Assembly: GCA_942490925.1 (NCBI GenBank)
Contig: CALNYX010000012.1
Span: 1 to 41,191 of the forward strand
DNA: 41,191 bases
Direction: 5' to 3'
Source: CALNYX01 sp942490925
Lineage (GTDB): Bacteria > Chlamydiota > Chlamydiia > Chlamydiales > JAAKFR01
A program made the translations under genes and the position numbers. A model generated the notes under the pieces. That model had not been told where the DNA came from and did no database searches. It was given only the letters and a program-made list of their open reading frames with translations. Within the stretch, counting starts at the first letter, position 1. The number at the start of each line of letters is the position of its first letter. Below, piece by piece: positions 1 to 7,857 of the stretch.

Positions 1-33
1 AAACATACAACAGAGCAACAGGTTGGGTTATAC

Positions 34-1473
34 ATGACAAACAGGAAAACGCAGACTCAGAAAGTATCGGCTGCACGAGCCGGCTTCTCTGAACGGACGG
101 CCCGTCGTATTGAAAAGAAAGAGTTTCAGCCTACAAAGGGGCAGGAACGAGCATGGCGCACACGCATTGATCCGTTGGAAGCAGTGTGGGAGCCCATTGT
201 CCTTCCATTATTACAAAGCATCCCTAAAATCACGGCTGTAGGAATTTTTGATCAGCTATGTGCCAACTACTCGGACTTGTTTGATACAAGGTCACGTCGG
301 ACGCTTGAACGTAGAATAAATCACTGGCGACAATTACACGGGCCGGAAAAGGAAGTTGTCTTCCTCCAAGAACATATCCCCGGAGAGCTCGGGATCACCG
401 ACTTTACTGTCTTCAATGGAGAAGTCACCATTTCAGGTATTCCTTTGCCGCACAGGCTGTTCCATTATCGACTTGTTTCTAGTGGATGGGCTTTTGGGCA
501 AGTTGTGTATGGCGGAGAAAGTTTTTCTGCGCTCGCTAGCGGCTTGCAACAGGCATTTCGAGCTAGTGGTGGAGTTCCCCTAAAGCTTCGCACAGATAGC
601 CTAAGTGCGGCCTTTAAGAATGAGCGTGAACGTGATGACTATACGCAGCGATACACAGAGTTCTGTCGCCATTACAATGTCGTTGGAACCCGTAATAATC
701 GCGGTGTAGCACATGAAAATGGCGCAATTGAGTCTCCACATGGACATTTAAAGTCCCAGCTTCAACAAGCTTTACTGATTCGTGATAGCAATGACTTTGC
801 CACACGCAAAGAATACGAACAGTTTGTTCACAGCATCATCAAGCGTCGTAATGATCGAAAAATTGATCAATTCAAAATTGAGCAGCGACAATTACAACCG
901 CTTCCTGCTTATGACAGCGTCAATTACACAGAGCATTTAGTTCGAGTAAGCTCGACAAGCACTATTTCTATTAAACGAGTAACATATTCCGTTTCTTCAC
1001 GGTTAATAGGAAGCCAAGTGCTTGTAAGGTTGTTTGATGACCATCTGGAGTTGTGGTGCTGTGGAACACATACTTTGACGTTAGAACGAGTCTTTGCATC
1101 AAAAGGTTGTAGGGGAAGAAATATAGATTACAGGCACCTAATTGATTCATTAGTCAAAAAGCCTCGTGCGTTTCGCCATTCCATTCTGCGCGAGGACATC
1201 CTTCCTAACGAAGATTATCGTGCGATATGGGCTTATGTTGATCAGAAGCTACCTGCAGATAATGCCTGCATATATATCGTACGGCTGCTGCATCTTGCAA
1301 AAAATGCAGATTGTGAAGGAGCCCTCGGTCGCTACATTGTAGCGCAGACAAAATCAGGTACTGTACCGTCAATTATCCAGTGGGAAGACCGTTTTTTAAA
1401 CAAAAAGGTACGGCGCCCAGAGCTTGTCGTGCATCAACATTCCCTGTCCGACTACCAGTCGCTGCTCATGTAG
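34..1473 (+). CDS. istA: IS21-family transposase IstA
   Basis: This 479-residue protein is a cut-and-paste DDE transposase. The N-terminus (about residues 10-30) resembles a helix-turn-helix region. The integrase core shows the catalytic triad as D123 (ITDF), D188 (RTDS) and E233 in the block AIESPHGHLK, with typical IS21 spacing. A C-terminal beta-rich domain of the Mu-transposase type follows at about 310-360. The length is normal for the family and the frame is intact. The gene lies 9 bases before istB, as usual for this pair. An element this complete could be active, but its right end is interrupted by an intron. Confidence 0.93.
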   Translation: MTNRKTQTQKVSAARAGFSERTARRIEKKEFQPTKGQERAWRTRIDPLEAVWEPIVLPLLQSIPKITAVGIFDQLCANYSDLFDTRSRRTLERRINHWRQLHGPEKEVVFLQEHIPGELGITDFTVFNGEVTISGIPLPHRLFHYRLVSSGWAFGQVVYGGESFSALASGLQQAFRASGGVPLKLRTDSLSAAFKNERERDDYTQRYTEFCRHYNVVGTRNNRGVAHENGAIESPHGHLKSQLQQALLIRDSNDFATRKEYEQFVHSIIKRRNDRKIDQFKIEQRQLQPLPAYDSVNYTEHLVRVSSTSTISIKRVTYSVSSRLIGSQVLVRLFDDHLELWCCGTHTLTLERVFASKGCRGRNIDYRHLIDSLVKKPRAFRHSILREDILPNEDYRAIWAYVDQKLPADNACIYIVRLLHLAKNADCEGALGRYIVAQTKSGTVPSIIQWEDRFLNKKVRRPELVVHQHSLSDYQSLLM

Positions 1474-1482
1474 GAGGACAAT

Positions 1483-2238
1483 ATGCAAACTTCGACAGCT
1501 TCATTGCCTTTAATGCTTAAACAATTACGGCTTGCTACTGTTAAAGAACTTTGGGAATCGTTGGCGGAAAAGGCCGTTACGAATCATTGGCGGCCGGAGC
1601 AGTACCTTCATGAACTGTGCTCGCTCGAGTTAGCTGCGCGGGAAGATAAGCGACTACAGCGATATTTGAAAGAAGCAACTCTTCCCATTGGAAAACGTAT
1701 TGAGGCTTTTGATTTTAGCGCGATAAGCGGCGTGACAATGCAACATACCGAGCTGCTGCTGCAGGACACAACCTGGGTAAAACGAGGTGGAAATCTGCTG
1801 CTCTTCGGTGCAAGTGGTCTTGGAAAGACCCACTTTGCGAGTGGGATCGCACATCGGCTCGTTGAATCTGGAGTTAGGGTTAAGTTTATTGCGGCCACAA
1901 CTATTGTTCAACAATTGCAGGCTGCAAAGAACGAACTCAGATTAACGGACGCACTGATAAAACTCGATAAATTTTCTGTGCTTATTGTAGATGATCTCGG
2001 GTACGTAAAGAAAACAGAACACGAAAGCAGCGTGCTCTTCGAATTGATTGCTCACCGTTACGAACGGCACAGTCTCATCATTACATCAAACCAAGGTTTT
2101 GAAGACTGGGACTCCTTGTTTGATGATACGGCAATGGCTGTGGCTGCCATTGATAGGCTCGTTCATCACGCGACAATTCTACAATTTAGAGGGGAAAGTT
2201 TCAGGAAAAAAGCTGCCAACAAACAGCAGGAGTCTTAG
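1483..2238 (+). CDS. istB: IS21-family helper ATPase IstB
   Basis: IstB is the AAA+ ATPase that remodels target DNA and activates IstA. The 251-residue protein has Walker A GASGLGKT at residues 109-116 and Walker B LIVDD at 167-171, in an otherwise ordinary DnaC/IstB-like domain. A Shine-Dalgarno AGGAGG lies just before the ATG, overlapping the end region of istA, so the two are co-translated. The length is normal and no disruption is visible. Confidence 0.93.
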   Translation: MQTSTASLPLMLKQLRLATVKELWESLAEKAVTNHWRPEQYLHELCSLELAAREDKRLQRYLKEATLPIGKRIEAFDFSAISGVTMQHTELLLQDTTWVKRGGNLLLFGASGLGKTHFASGIAHRLVESGVRVKFIAATTIVQQLQAAKNELRLTDALIKLDKFSVLIVDDLGYVKKTEHESSVLFELIAHRYERHSLIITSNQGFEDWDSLFDDTAMAVAAIDRLVHHATILQFRGESFRKKAANKQQES

Positions 2239-2247
2239 GCGCAGACA

Positions 2248-2290
2248 CCGGACATCGTAATTGACGCTAAACCGGACGAAGTAATTGACG
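2248..2290 (+). repeat. IS21 right-end terminal direct repeats
   Basis: CCGGACATCGTAATTGACG (2248-2266) and CCGGACGAAGTAATTGACG (2272-2290) differ only at three adjacent positions and are spaced 24 bases apart. Multiple short repeats at the ends are a feature of IS21-family elements and serve as transposase binding sites. The second copy ends exactly where the group II intron begins. Confidence 0.75.
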
Positions 2291-2542
2291 GTGTGCCATG
2301 AAGGCTGTGCAGCAGCTAGCTGCATTTGCCATGCTATACCAGTGATGAGAGTAGGCCTCTCGGTGTCGTCTATCAGGAGAAGATACCAAACCACCTTGAG
2401 CTGCATCCGTAAAGAGCGGTTGTGGTGAGCGTCATAGGAAAAGGCGGGGCAAGGATCCCGTTAGGTATGTACAAAGGAGACGAACGCAAGTGAACCATCG
2501 AAGAAGTGTCGATAATCGTAACCGATGTCTAAATCAGGGGCT

Positions 2543-2549
2543 CGTCAAT
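2543..2549 (+). other. Group II intron EBS1
   Basis: CGTCAAT is the exact reverse complement of the seven bases preceding the intron (2284-2290). This exon-binding site defines the homing target as the IS21 terminal repeat. I did not find a convincing EBS2. Confidence 0.7.
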
Positions 2550-2801
2550 CCTCTGAGACAAGTCAGACGGACACCTGAGTTCTGGTCTGATGGCATCCGG
2601 CATAGAGGTGGCGTGAACTTTGTTACAGGCGCTGGTATGGAACTTGGGAAGCTGTCGTTCCGATGTTAAGGGAGCCACTCAAGCAGAAAACCTGCGAGAG
2701 TTTGAGTACCAAAGCGGAGCACAGTGGCGGAGTCATACATAGTAGTGATGAAACTGCTGTAATGGCGGTGGAGCGAAGGTATGACCTTATTCAGCTAAAG
2801 G

Positions 2802-4091
2802 ATGGTGACAACTGTGAGACAGGATGATTTCCATGCGGATGCTAAACCATTTGAAATCCCCAAACGTTTGATCTGGAATGCTTGGAAACAAGTGGCTGCC
2901 AATAATGGTGCGCCAGGCGTAGATAAGAAAAGCATAAAGGAGTTTCAAAAAGATTTGGGAGGTAATCTCTATAAGCTGTGGAACCGTATGAGCTCTGGGA
3001 GTTATCATCCTATGCCTGTGAGGCAAGTGTTGATTCCTAAAGGAGATGGCTTTCGGCCGCTGGGGATACCGACTGTGGCTGATAGAACAGCGCAGACGGC
3101 TGTCAAAATGATATTGGAGCCTAGATTTGAAAAGATATTTCATTCTGGGTCTTACGGATATCGCCCCAGAAAAGGAGCCAAGGATGCGGTAAAACAAGTG
3201 AGGAAGAATTGTTGGCGGTACGATTGGGTATTGGACATGGATATCAAAGCCTTCTTTGATTCCATAGACCATGACCTGATGATGAGAGCCGTAGAAAGGC
3301 ACGTTCCAGAAAAGTGGATGCGGTTATACATCCGGCGATGGCTGGAGTGTCCTGTGATGTTGGAAGGCGGTCTGGTGGAGTCGCGGTCTTGTGGTACGCC
3401 TCAAGGAGGTGTCATAAGTCCTTTATTAGCGAATCTCTATCTTCATTATGCCTTTGATCATTGGATAAGTGTGACCCATCCTCGTGTGCAGTTTGTACGC
3501 TACGCGGATGATGTGGTTTGTAGCTGTCGGACTAGGATTGAAGCCGAAAATCTGTTAGCGAATCTTCGAAAAAGATTAGAAGCCTGTAAGTTGGAACTGC
3601 ACCCAGAGAAGACCCGAATAGTCTACTGCAAAGACAGAACGCGTACGGTAAAGTACCCTCTGACAAGCTTTGACTTTCTTGGGTTCAGTTTTCGTGGGAG
3701 GACAGTGCAAGACCGTTCTGGCAATCTTTTTACGGGATTTAATCCCGCCGTCAGCCGAAAGGCTTTAAAACGAATGAATGAAACAATCCGTAATCTGAAC
3801 ATTCATCGCCGAATAGGCCATACTTTAGTCGGTTTGGCAGAGTTAATAAACCCGATTGTTCGGGGATGGATTGAATATTATGGGGCGTTTTATCCAGAGA
3901 TGTTGAAGCAGTTTCTAATAAGGCTGGATCTGCGTCTAGGGCGGTGGGTACGGAATAAATACAGGAGATTGCGTGGACATAAACGCCGCTCTTGGGATTG
4001 GCTTAAACGGTGTCGTGCAACATTTCCTCAATTGTTTGTTCACTGGGATTATCTATTCTTGAAAAGGCGACGAATAAGAGGAGCCGTATGA
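2802..4091 (+). CDS. ltrA: Group II intron reverse transcriptase/maturase
   Basis: This is the intron-encoded protein of 429 residues, which assists splicing and primes reverse transcription during homing. The RT core shows LDMDIKAFFDSIDHD (about 145-158), GTPQGG (198-203), the catalytic YADD (234-237) and SFDFLGF. A maturase X domain follows with GWIEYYG. There is no C-terminal HNH endonuclease domain, so this is an endonuclease-minus protein. The stop codon lies inside domain V, so the last residues (GAV) are encoded by the ribozyme core. A GTG at 2814 is an alternative start. Confidence 0.93.
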   Translation: MVTTVRQDDFHADAKPFEIPKRLIWNAWKQVAANNGAPGVDKKSIKEFQKDLGGNLYKLWNRMSSGSYHPMPVRQVLIPKGDGFRPLGIPTVADRTAQTAVKMILEPRFEKIFHSGSYGYRPRKGAKDAVKQVRKNCWRYDWVLDMDIKAFFDSIDHDLMMRAVERHVPEKWMRLYIRRWLECPVMLEGGLVESRSCGTPQGGVISPLLANLYLHYAFDHWISVTHPRVQFVRYADDVVCSCRTRIEAENLLANLRKRLEACKLELHPEKTRIVYCKDRTRTVKYPLTSFDFLGFSFRGRTVQDRSGNLFTGFNPAVSRKALKRMNETIRNLNIHRRIGHTLVGLAELINPIVRGWIEYYGAFYPEMLKQFLIRLDLRLGRWVRNKYRRLRGHKRRSWDWLKRCRATFPQLFVHWDYLFLKRRRIRGAV

Positions 4092-4114
4092 AGTGAGAGC
4101 TTCACGTACGGTTC
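4081..4114 (+). ncRNA. Group II intron domain V
   Basis: A 34-base hairpin starts GAGCCGTATG and closes with TACGGTTC, with the conserved AGC catalytic triad at its base. The ORF stop codon TGA (4089-4091) is part of this helix. Domain VI follows at about 4115-4154, with its stem GCCTGAGGG / CCCTCGGGC. Confidence 0.88.
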
Positions 4115-4176
4115 TGTGAGAGCCTGAGGGGGAAGTTCCCTCGGGCCACTCGACCTCTATAATATCCGACGACTTC

Positions 4177-4470
4177 ATGTCACCAGTAGGCCTTGCATGT
4201 GAAAAAGTTCATTTGGAAATGGCAAAGCTGCTTTGGATGGTTGGGGCATCGATAGAAGCTGAAGCAGAAACGTTTATTCTACCGTTGCATGCTGCAATTC
4301 GTGGTTGACATGAAGAAATTGTCTGTTGGTTGCTTGAACATGGAGCAGATGTAACCAGCAAGTATGGCGGGTACTATTGGCGAGGACGAAAAATTGAAGA
4401 AGTGGATGCTGTGATGCTTGCATCATATTTAGATGGTGATGTGATTGTCTTTAATTTTGTCGTAAACTGA
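4177..4470 (+). pseudogene. Truncated ankyrin-repeat protein remnant
   Basis: One frame reads through two ankyrin-like units: SPVGLACEKVHLEMAKLL followed by GASIEAE, then LPLHAAIRG, a TGA stop at 4306-4308, and HEEIVCWLLEHGADV. The stop replaces the glycine expected in the ankyrin motif (a GGA to TGA change is the simplest reading). The frame ends at 4470. The 5' part is absent, probably on the other side of the IS21 insertion. The original function cannot be inferred beyond a protein-binding repeat protein. Confidence 0.7.
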
Positions 4471-4543
4471 ATAATATGTAGTTGGTGTAACTAGTTGTTA
4501 GTACGTGCTATTTAGTAATGTCCTATAATTATGGGAGGGGATA

Positions 4544-4688
4544 ATGAAAAACAAATATTAGTTGGTGGTGCTATATCTATCTTTCAAAATTGAGTCTTAG
4601 GGATTTTCGAAAATTTGGGCGAAATGGTGAAGAACCCGGTGTGGTAGTGGTATTCAATGGTAATCATCCCATTTTTAATAGCCGTTAA
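4544..4688 (+). pseudogene. Possible small broken gene of unknown function
   Basis: A strong ribosome-binding sequence (GGGAGGGG) precedes ATG at 4544, but that frame stops after five codons. A neighbouring frame is open to a TAA at 4686 and encodes about 45 residues, including DFRKFGRNGEEPG. This looks like a small gene with a frameshift near its start. I recognise no family. The flanks from 4471 to 4743 otherwise hold nothing I can name. Confidence 0.25.
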
Positions 4689-4743
4689 AAGTAGAAACTA
4701 GGCAGCAAGTTGTAGTTTTTGGATAGGGGTAATTCCGCCTATC

Positions 4744-4780
4744 TGATCCTACAACAGAAAAGTGGACACAGAGTTAAGCC
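4744..4780 (+). repeat. IS3-family terminal inverted repeat, orfB end
   Basis: It starts TGATCCTACAACAGAAAAGT and ends AGTTAAGCC, and matches the reverse complement of 5986-6022. The orfB stop codon lies inside it (4774-4776). Confidence 0.88.
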
Positions 4781-5655
4781 ACAAGGTCATACTGTTCGTT
4801 GCGAGACTCAAAGATGGCAGGTGAAAGCCAGCCATTACTTGAATGTCGCCGTCTACGATTGTAGTATGCCTCGATATAGTTAAATAAAACTAATTCTGCT
4901 TCATGCTTGTTTTTAAATTTTCTGTGGCGGATCAGTTGATTTTTGATTGTGTGAAAAAAAGATTCTGCAACGGCATTGTCCCAGCAGTTCCCTTTCCGGC
5001 TCATACTTTGAAGATAGCCATGCTTTTTCAAGTAGCTGCGAAAATCTTTGCTTGCATACTGTACACCTCGATCACTGTGGATCAGAAGACCGGGATTTGG
5101 TTTCCGTCGTGCTACAGCCTTCTTTAAAGCACGGATAACAGAATGTCGTTCTAACGAATCACTTAAGTCCCAACCTACAATGATTCGGGAATACAGGTCG
5201 ATGAACACGGTCAGATAATGCCACTTTCGTCCAACCTTGATGTACGTAATATCTGTGACCCAAGCCTTATTGGGAGCTGATGTAGTAAAATTACGATCGA
5301 GCAGGTTAGGGGCAACAGGCTCCGTATGTGCAGAATCTGTTGTAGGGACAAATTTCGTTGCATACTTACAACGCAGCCCTAACGCTCGCATGTGCCTGGC
5401 AACACGAGCCTGGCTAACACTCTGGAATAAAGGCTCGTCACGCAATTCAGAAGTGAGCATTGGGCTTCCGATCATTCCGTTATGTTCGTTGTAGATCGTC
5501 GTGATCCGCTTACGAAGTAACGAGTTCTGCCGCTGGCGTTGTGACACTGGGCGATTACACCATGCATAGAAACCGCTCATGGATATTTTTAAAATCTGGC
5601 ACATCTTCTTCATCGGGAACGTAGAGCGGTTTGACTTCACGAACTTAAATCTCAT
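4774..5655 (-). CDS. IS3-family transposase OrfB
   Basis: This is the catalytic half of an IS3 transposase (rve integrase core), 293 residues long. The triad is D135 (WVTDITY), D195 (IHSDRGVQY) and E231 (NCWDNAVAESFF), with the usual D-D-35-E spacing. An HTH_21-like segment occupies the N-terminal 60 residues. Its ATG overlaps the orfA stop by four bases (ATGA). A run of six A (minus strand, near 5687-5695) lies in the upstream overlap region, where IS3 elements often frameshift by -1 to make OrfAB. In the -1 frame the sequence is open into orfB. Confidence 0.93.
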   Translation of the reverse strand: MRFKFVKSNRSTFPMKKMCQILKISMSGFYAWCNRPVSQRQRQNSLLRKRITTIYNEHNGMIGSPMLTSELRDEPLFQSVSQARVARHMRALGLRCKYATKFVPTTDSAHTEPVAPNLLDRNFTTSAPNKAWVTDITYIKVGRKWHYLTVFIDLYSRIIVGWDLSDSLERHSVIRALKKAVARRKPNPGLLIHSDRGVQYASKDFRSYLKKHGYLQSMSRKGNCWDNAVAESFFHTIKNQLIRHRKFKNKHEAELVLFNYIEAYYNRRRRHSSNGWLSPAIFESRNEQYDLVA

Positions 5656-5957
5656 TTCGATGCTCTGCTGAAGATGCCCAAAGCTTTTTTAAAAATATCA
5701 CGCTCCATTTCAGCATCTTGGAGTCGTTTGCGTAGCTCTTTGAGCTCTCGTTGCTCATCTGTCAAAGCCTCATTTCCTCTGCCGGGAAAAGCAATTTTGC
5801 CTTGCACTGAAAGTTCTCTACGCCAACGGTACAACATGTCCTTAGGAACTCCTAAACTATCAGCGACATCAGCAACGGTACGGTCTGGATCTTCAGTTAG
5901 CAGCACCGCATTCTTTTTGAACTCAGCATCATAGGATCTACGTTTTCGGACACTCAT
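5652..5957 (-). CDS. IS3-family transposase OrfA
   Basis: OrfA is the DNA-binding half, about 101 residues. It has an HTH_8/transposase_8 domain (YDAEFKKNAVLL, VADVADSLGVPKDMLYRWRR) followed by a leucine-rich coiled-coil segment (LKELRKRLQDAEMERDIFKKA) used for multimerisation. I chose the second ATG (5957), which has AGGAG six bases upstream; the first ATG at 5963 directly abuts that sequence. No damage is seen. Confidence 0.9.
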   Translation of the reverse strand: MSVRKRRSYDAEFKKNAVLLTEDPDRTVADVADSLGVPKDMLYRWRRELSVQGKIAFPGRGNEALTDEQRELKELRKRLQDAEMERDIFKKALGIFSRASK

Positions 5958-5985
5958 CGCCATCTCCTCTTTGATTCAGGATAAT

Positions 5986-6022
5986 GGCTTAACTATATGT
6001 CCACAAGTTTGTAGCAGGATCA
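5986..6022 (-). repeat. IS3-family terminal inverted repeat, orfA end
   Basis: Read on the minus strand it starts TGATCCTGCTACAAACTTGT and ends AGTTAAGCC, paired with 4744-4780. It lies just upstream of orfA and probably contains or adjoins its promoter. Confidence 0.88.
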
Positions 6023-6124
6023 GGTTCAGCTTATTGGGAAGGCGTCTACGTTTGTGTTGATAAAATTTAGTTTTTATCTTAGCGACTGTGCTAACTAATT
6101 TAATTTTAAGGGCCTAGAACAGAC

Positions 6125-6153
6125 AAAGCCTTAAGTGCGGCTTTTGTTTTTTT
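6125..6153 (+). terminator. Rho-independent terminator
   Basis: The stem AAAGCC / GGCTTT has an 8-base loop and is followed by a T-rich tail (TTGTTTTTTT). It lies 40 bases before the next gene and would insulate it from transcription out of the IS side. The gene it originally served is not visible. Confidence 0.55.
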
Positions 6154-6192
6154 GATGAAGGTAGCAACTAGTTTTGCCAATAAGGATAAATC

Positions 6193-7617
6193 GTGAAGAG
6201 TATATTGTGGGTTCAGGCGGCTGGTGATTTTCAAGAGTGGGTTGTTCCGTTAGGAAAGTGTTTTGAAGAGTTGGGAACAACAGTTAGTTATGGAGTAAAA
6301 AATGCTTTTGCATATCAGTTTGCAACGAAACACGGATTTAAAGCATATCCTGTTTCGCAAGATTGTTATCACGCTCAATCTCTTTCAACAGAAGAACTTG
6401 CTGAGCTTGAAGCCACATATGGGCCTCCCTCATTAACGCACTTGTGTAATGCAAACGCTCAATTTGATTGGTTGGGACTAGCAGCTGATACTAGGCGCCA
6501 AATTTCCGCAAGCATGCTTAAGTATTGGCAAGAAATCTTAACAGAGAATGATTTTGACTATGTGATTGTGCACAATCTTGGGACAATTGAATCTTCAACG
6601 GTAAATCTGGTAGCGAAAAAACTCGGAGTGCCTGTTGGGCAGGCTGGAGTTGGTTATTTTCGAGATAAGTTCGCTTTTTATGATAACCCGACAGACCGTG
6701 GCTGGCGCGAGTTTCATGAAGAAATTGCAAAAGGAGAGTATCAACTTACCGAGAAGCAGAAGCAAAATATTACAGAATTAGTAGCTCCCTTTCAGCGTGC
6801 TAAGGAGTCTATTTCTCCAAGTACGAGATGGGCTAATGTTTCTACAAAAGTCCTTTTAAAACGACTGATTAGTGTTTTTAACTTCAAGAAGTATAAAGAT
6901 GATCCAGTTGTGAGGGCTGCTAATATTCAGGAGATGAGGTTAACAATGCGACATTTTTTGTGGAAGAACTTCACTAAGAAATTTTTTCCTTACGATGCCC
7001 CGCAAGAAGAAAAGTATGTCTACTTTCCGCTCTTTAATAAATTTGAAGGTACGACTCTCTATCGTTACCCTTACTATTGTAAGTCGCTCAATACGTTCAT
7101 TGAGCGCATTGCCCGTTGCTTACCTGTTGAATACAAGCTTTATGTGAAGGAACACCCTATTCATATTGGCCAATCAAACCCCCTTCAGTTGAGAAAAATA
7201 CAGCAAATGGATCGAGTTCGCTTCATTGATCCTTCGAGATGTGGAACGCAATTAATTAAAAACGCTAAAGCTGTGGTGACAATAGAGTCGACATCTGGTT
7301 TTGAAGCATTTTTGAATAAAGTTCCGGTTATCACCACTGGAGAAATGTTTTATTCCTTTGCGCCTCAAGTATATAAAGTTAAAGATCCTGAAATGTTGGG
7401 TGATGTTTTTTGGGAGGCTCTTGCTAAAGGAGAAAGTGTTTACGATGATGAGAATAAATGGATGTGGTTTATTGATCTGATTTACAACACTTTCTATGAT
7501 GGTGAGTTGCTTCCCGTCGAGTATCCCAATATCCCCCCTCTAGCAAAAGAAAATTTAAGTAGAATTGCATCTGCCATGTTGGAAAAAATGGAAAAAGAGG
7601 TGGCGTTAGCTAGCTGA
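6193..7617 (+). CDS. Capsule-polysaccharide-type glycosyltransferase-like protein
   Basis: This 474-residue protein is likely cytoplasmic and resembles the Capsule_synth (KpsC/KpsS-like) group, which transfers Kdo or related acidic sugars. Seen in the sequence: a two-lobed layout with an N-terminal Rossmann-like lobe, then YVKEHP (the conserved KEHP-type motif) and TIESTSGFEAFLNKVPVITTG, a typical nucleotide-sugar-binding C-lobe. It starts at GTG with TAAGGA upstream. About 240 bases without a gene separate it from the next operon, so it may be transcribed separately. Its place beside nonulosonic-acid genes suggests it transfers such a sugar, but the substrate is inferred. Confidence 0.65.
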   Translation: MKSILWVQAAGDFQEWVVPLGKCFEELGTTVSYGVKNAFAYQFATKHGFKAYPVSQDCYHAQSLSTEELAELEATYGPPSLTHLCNANAQFDWLGLAADTRRQISASMLKYWQEILTENDFDYVIVHNLGTIESSTVNLVAKKLGVPVGQAGVGYFRDKFAFYDNPTDRGWREFHEEIAKGEYQLTEKQKQNITELVAPFQRAKESISPSTRWANVSTKVLLKRLISVFNFKKYKDDPVVRAANIQEMRLTMRHFLWKNFTKKFFPYDAPQEEKYVYFPLFNKFEGTTLYRYPYYCKSLNTFIERIARCLPVEYKLYVKEHPIHIGQSNPLQLRKIQQMDRVRFIDPSRCGTQLIKNAKAVVTIESTSGFEAFLNKVPVITTGEMFYSFAPQVYKVKDPEMLGDVFWEALAKGESVYDDENKWMWFIDLIYNTFYDGELLPVEYPNIPPLAKENLSRIASAMLEKMEKEVALAS

Positions 7618-7857
7618 TTGTTTCGTATGCGATTTTGTGGCATTGAAGATCAATGTATTTTTGCATGATTTGGCATTAGATTGGAATGATAAACGATCGA
7701 ATAGCCTAAAAGACATAAAACTGAGCGGAATTATCTCGTTATGCTTGTTGTACTAATCTTGCTTTTTTCTGTTGGGCATTAGTACGCGATACGATTTCCA
7801 TTGGGGCAATCCTCGTTGTTTTTTCAGTTTTAACCCCCGTTCCAACCAAGTGGCGAG

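Larger units (their letters stand above)
2291..4154 (+). mobile_element. Full-length group II intron
   Basis: The 5' end begins GTGTG, matching the GUGYG consensus. The seven bases just upstream (ATTGACG, 2284-2290, IBS1) are perfectly complementary to CGTCAAT at 2543-2549 (EBS1), about 250 bases into the intron. A domain V hairpin lies at 4081-4114, followed by a domain VI helix with a candidate bulged adenosine in CCACTC near 4148. The 3' end is placed after CGAC at 4154, with an uncertainty of a few bases. The encoded maturase makes the element potentially mobile. Confidence 0.85.
1..4177 (+). mobile_element. IS21-family insertion sequence, left end outside window, carrying a group II intron
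   Basis: The istA/istB gene pair is followed by two 19-bp direct repeats typical of IS21-family termini. The left terminus is not in the window. The right terminus has been split by a group II intron, so only roughly 20 bases of IS sequence can remain after the intron before an ankyrin-repeat reading frame begins near 4177. The right edge is inferred from where that frame starts, not from a visible target duplication. The nested order appears to be ankyrin gene, then IS21, then intron. Confidence 0.7.
4744..6022 (-). mobile_element. Complete IS3-family insertion sequence
   Basis: The element is 1279 bp long, bounded by 37-bp imperfect inverted repeats beginning TGATCCT and ending AGTTAAGCC on both sides, with TG...CA tips. 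It encodes overlapping orfA and orfB on the minus strand, both intact. I see no 3-5 bp target duplication between the left flank (CTATC) and the right flank (GGTTC). Flanking rearrangement or an old insertion could explain that. Confidence 0.9.

Noticed and set aside
5685..5697. Classic A-AAA-AAG dual-slip frameshift site in the IS3 orfA/orfB overlap
   Set aside because: Six A are present, but orfA reads them as AAA AAA rather than in the A-AAA-AAG phase, so only single-tRNA slippage would work. It is mentioned in the OrfB entry but not annotated as a site.
7670..7710. Sigma-54 promoter (TTGGCATTAGATTGGA)
   Set aside because: The -24 half is reasonable, but the -12 TTGC is not present at the right spacing.
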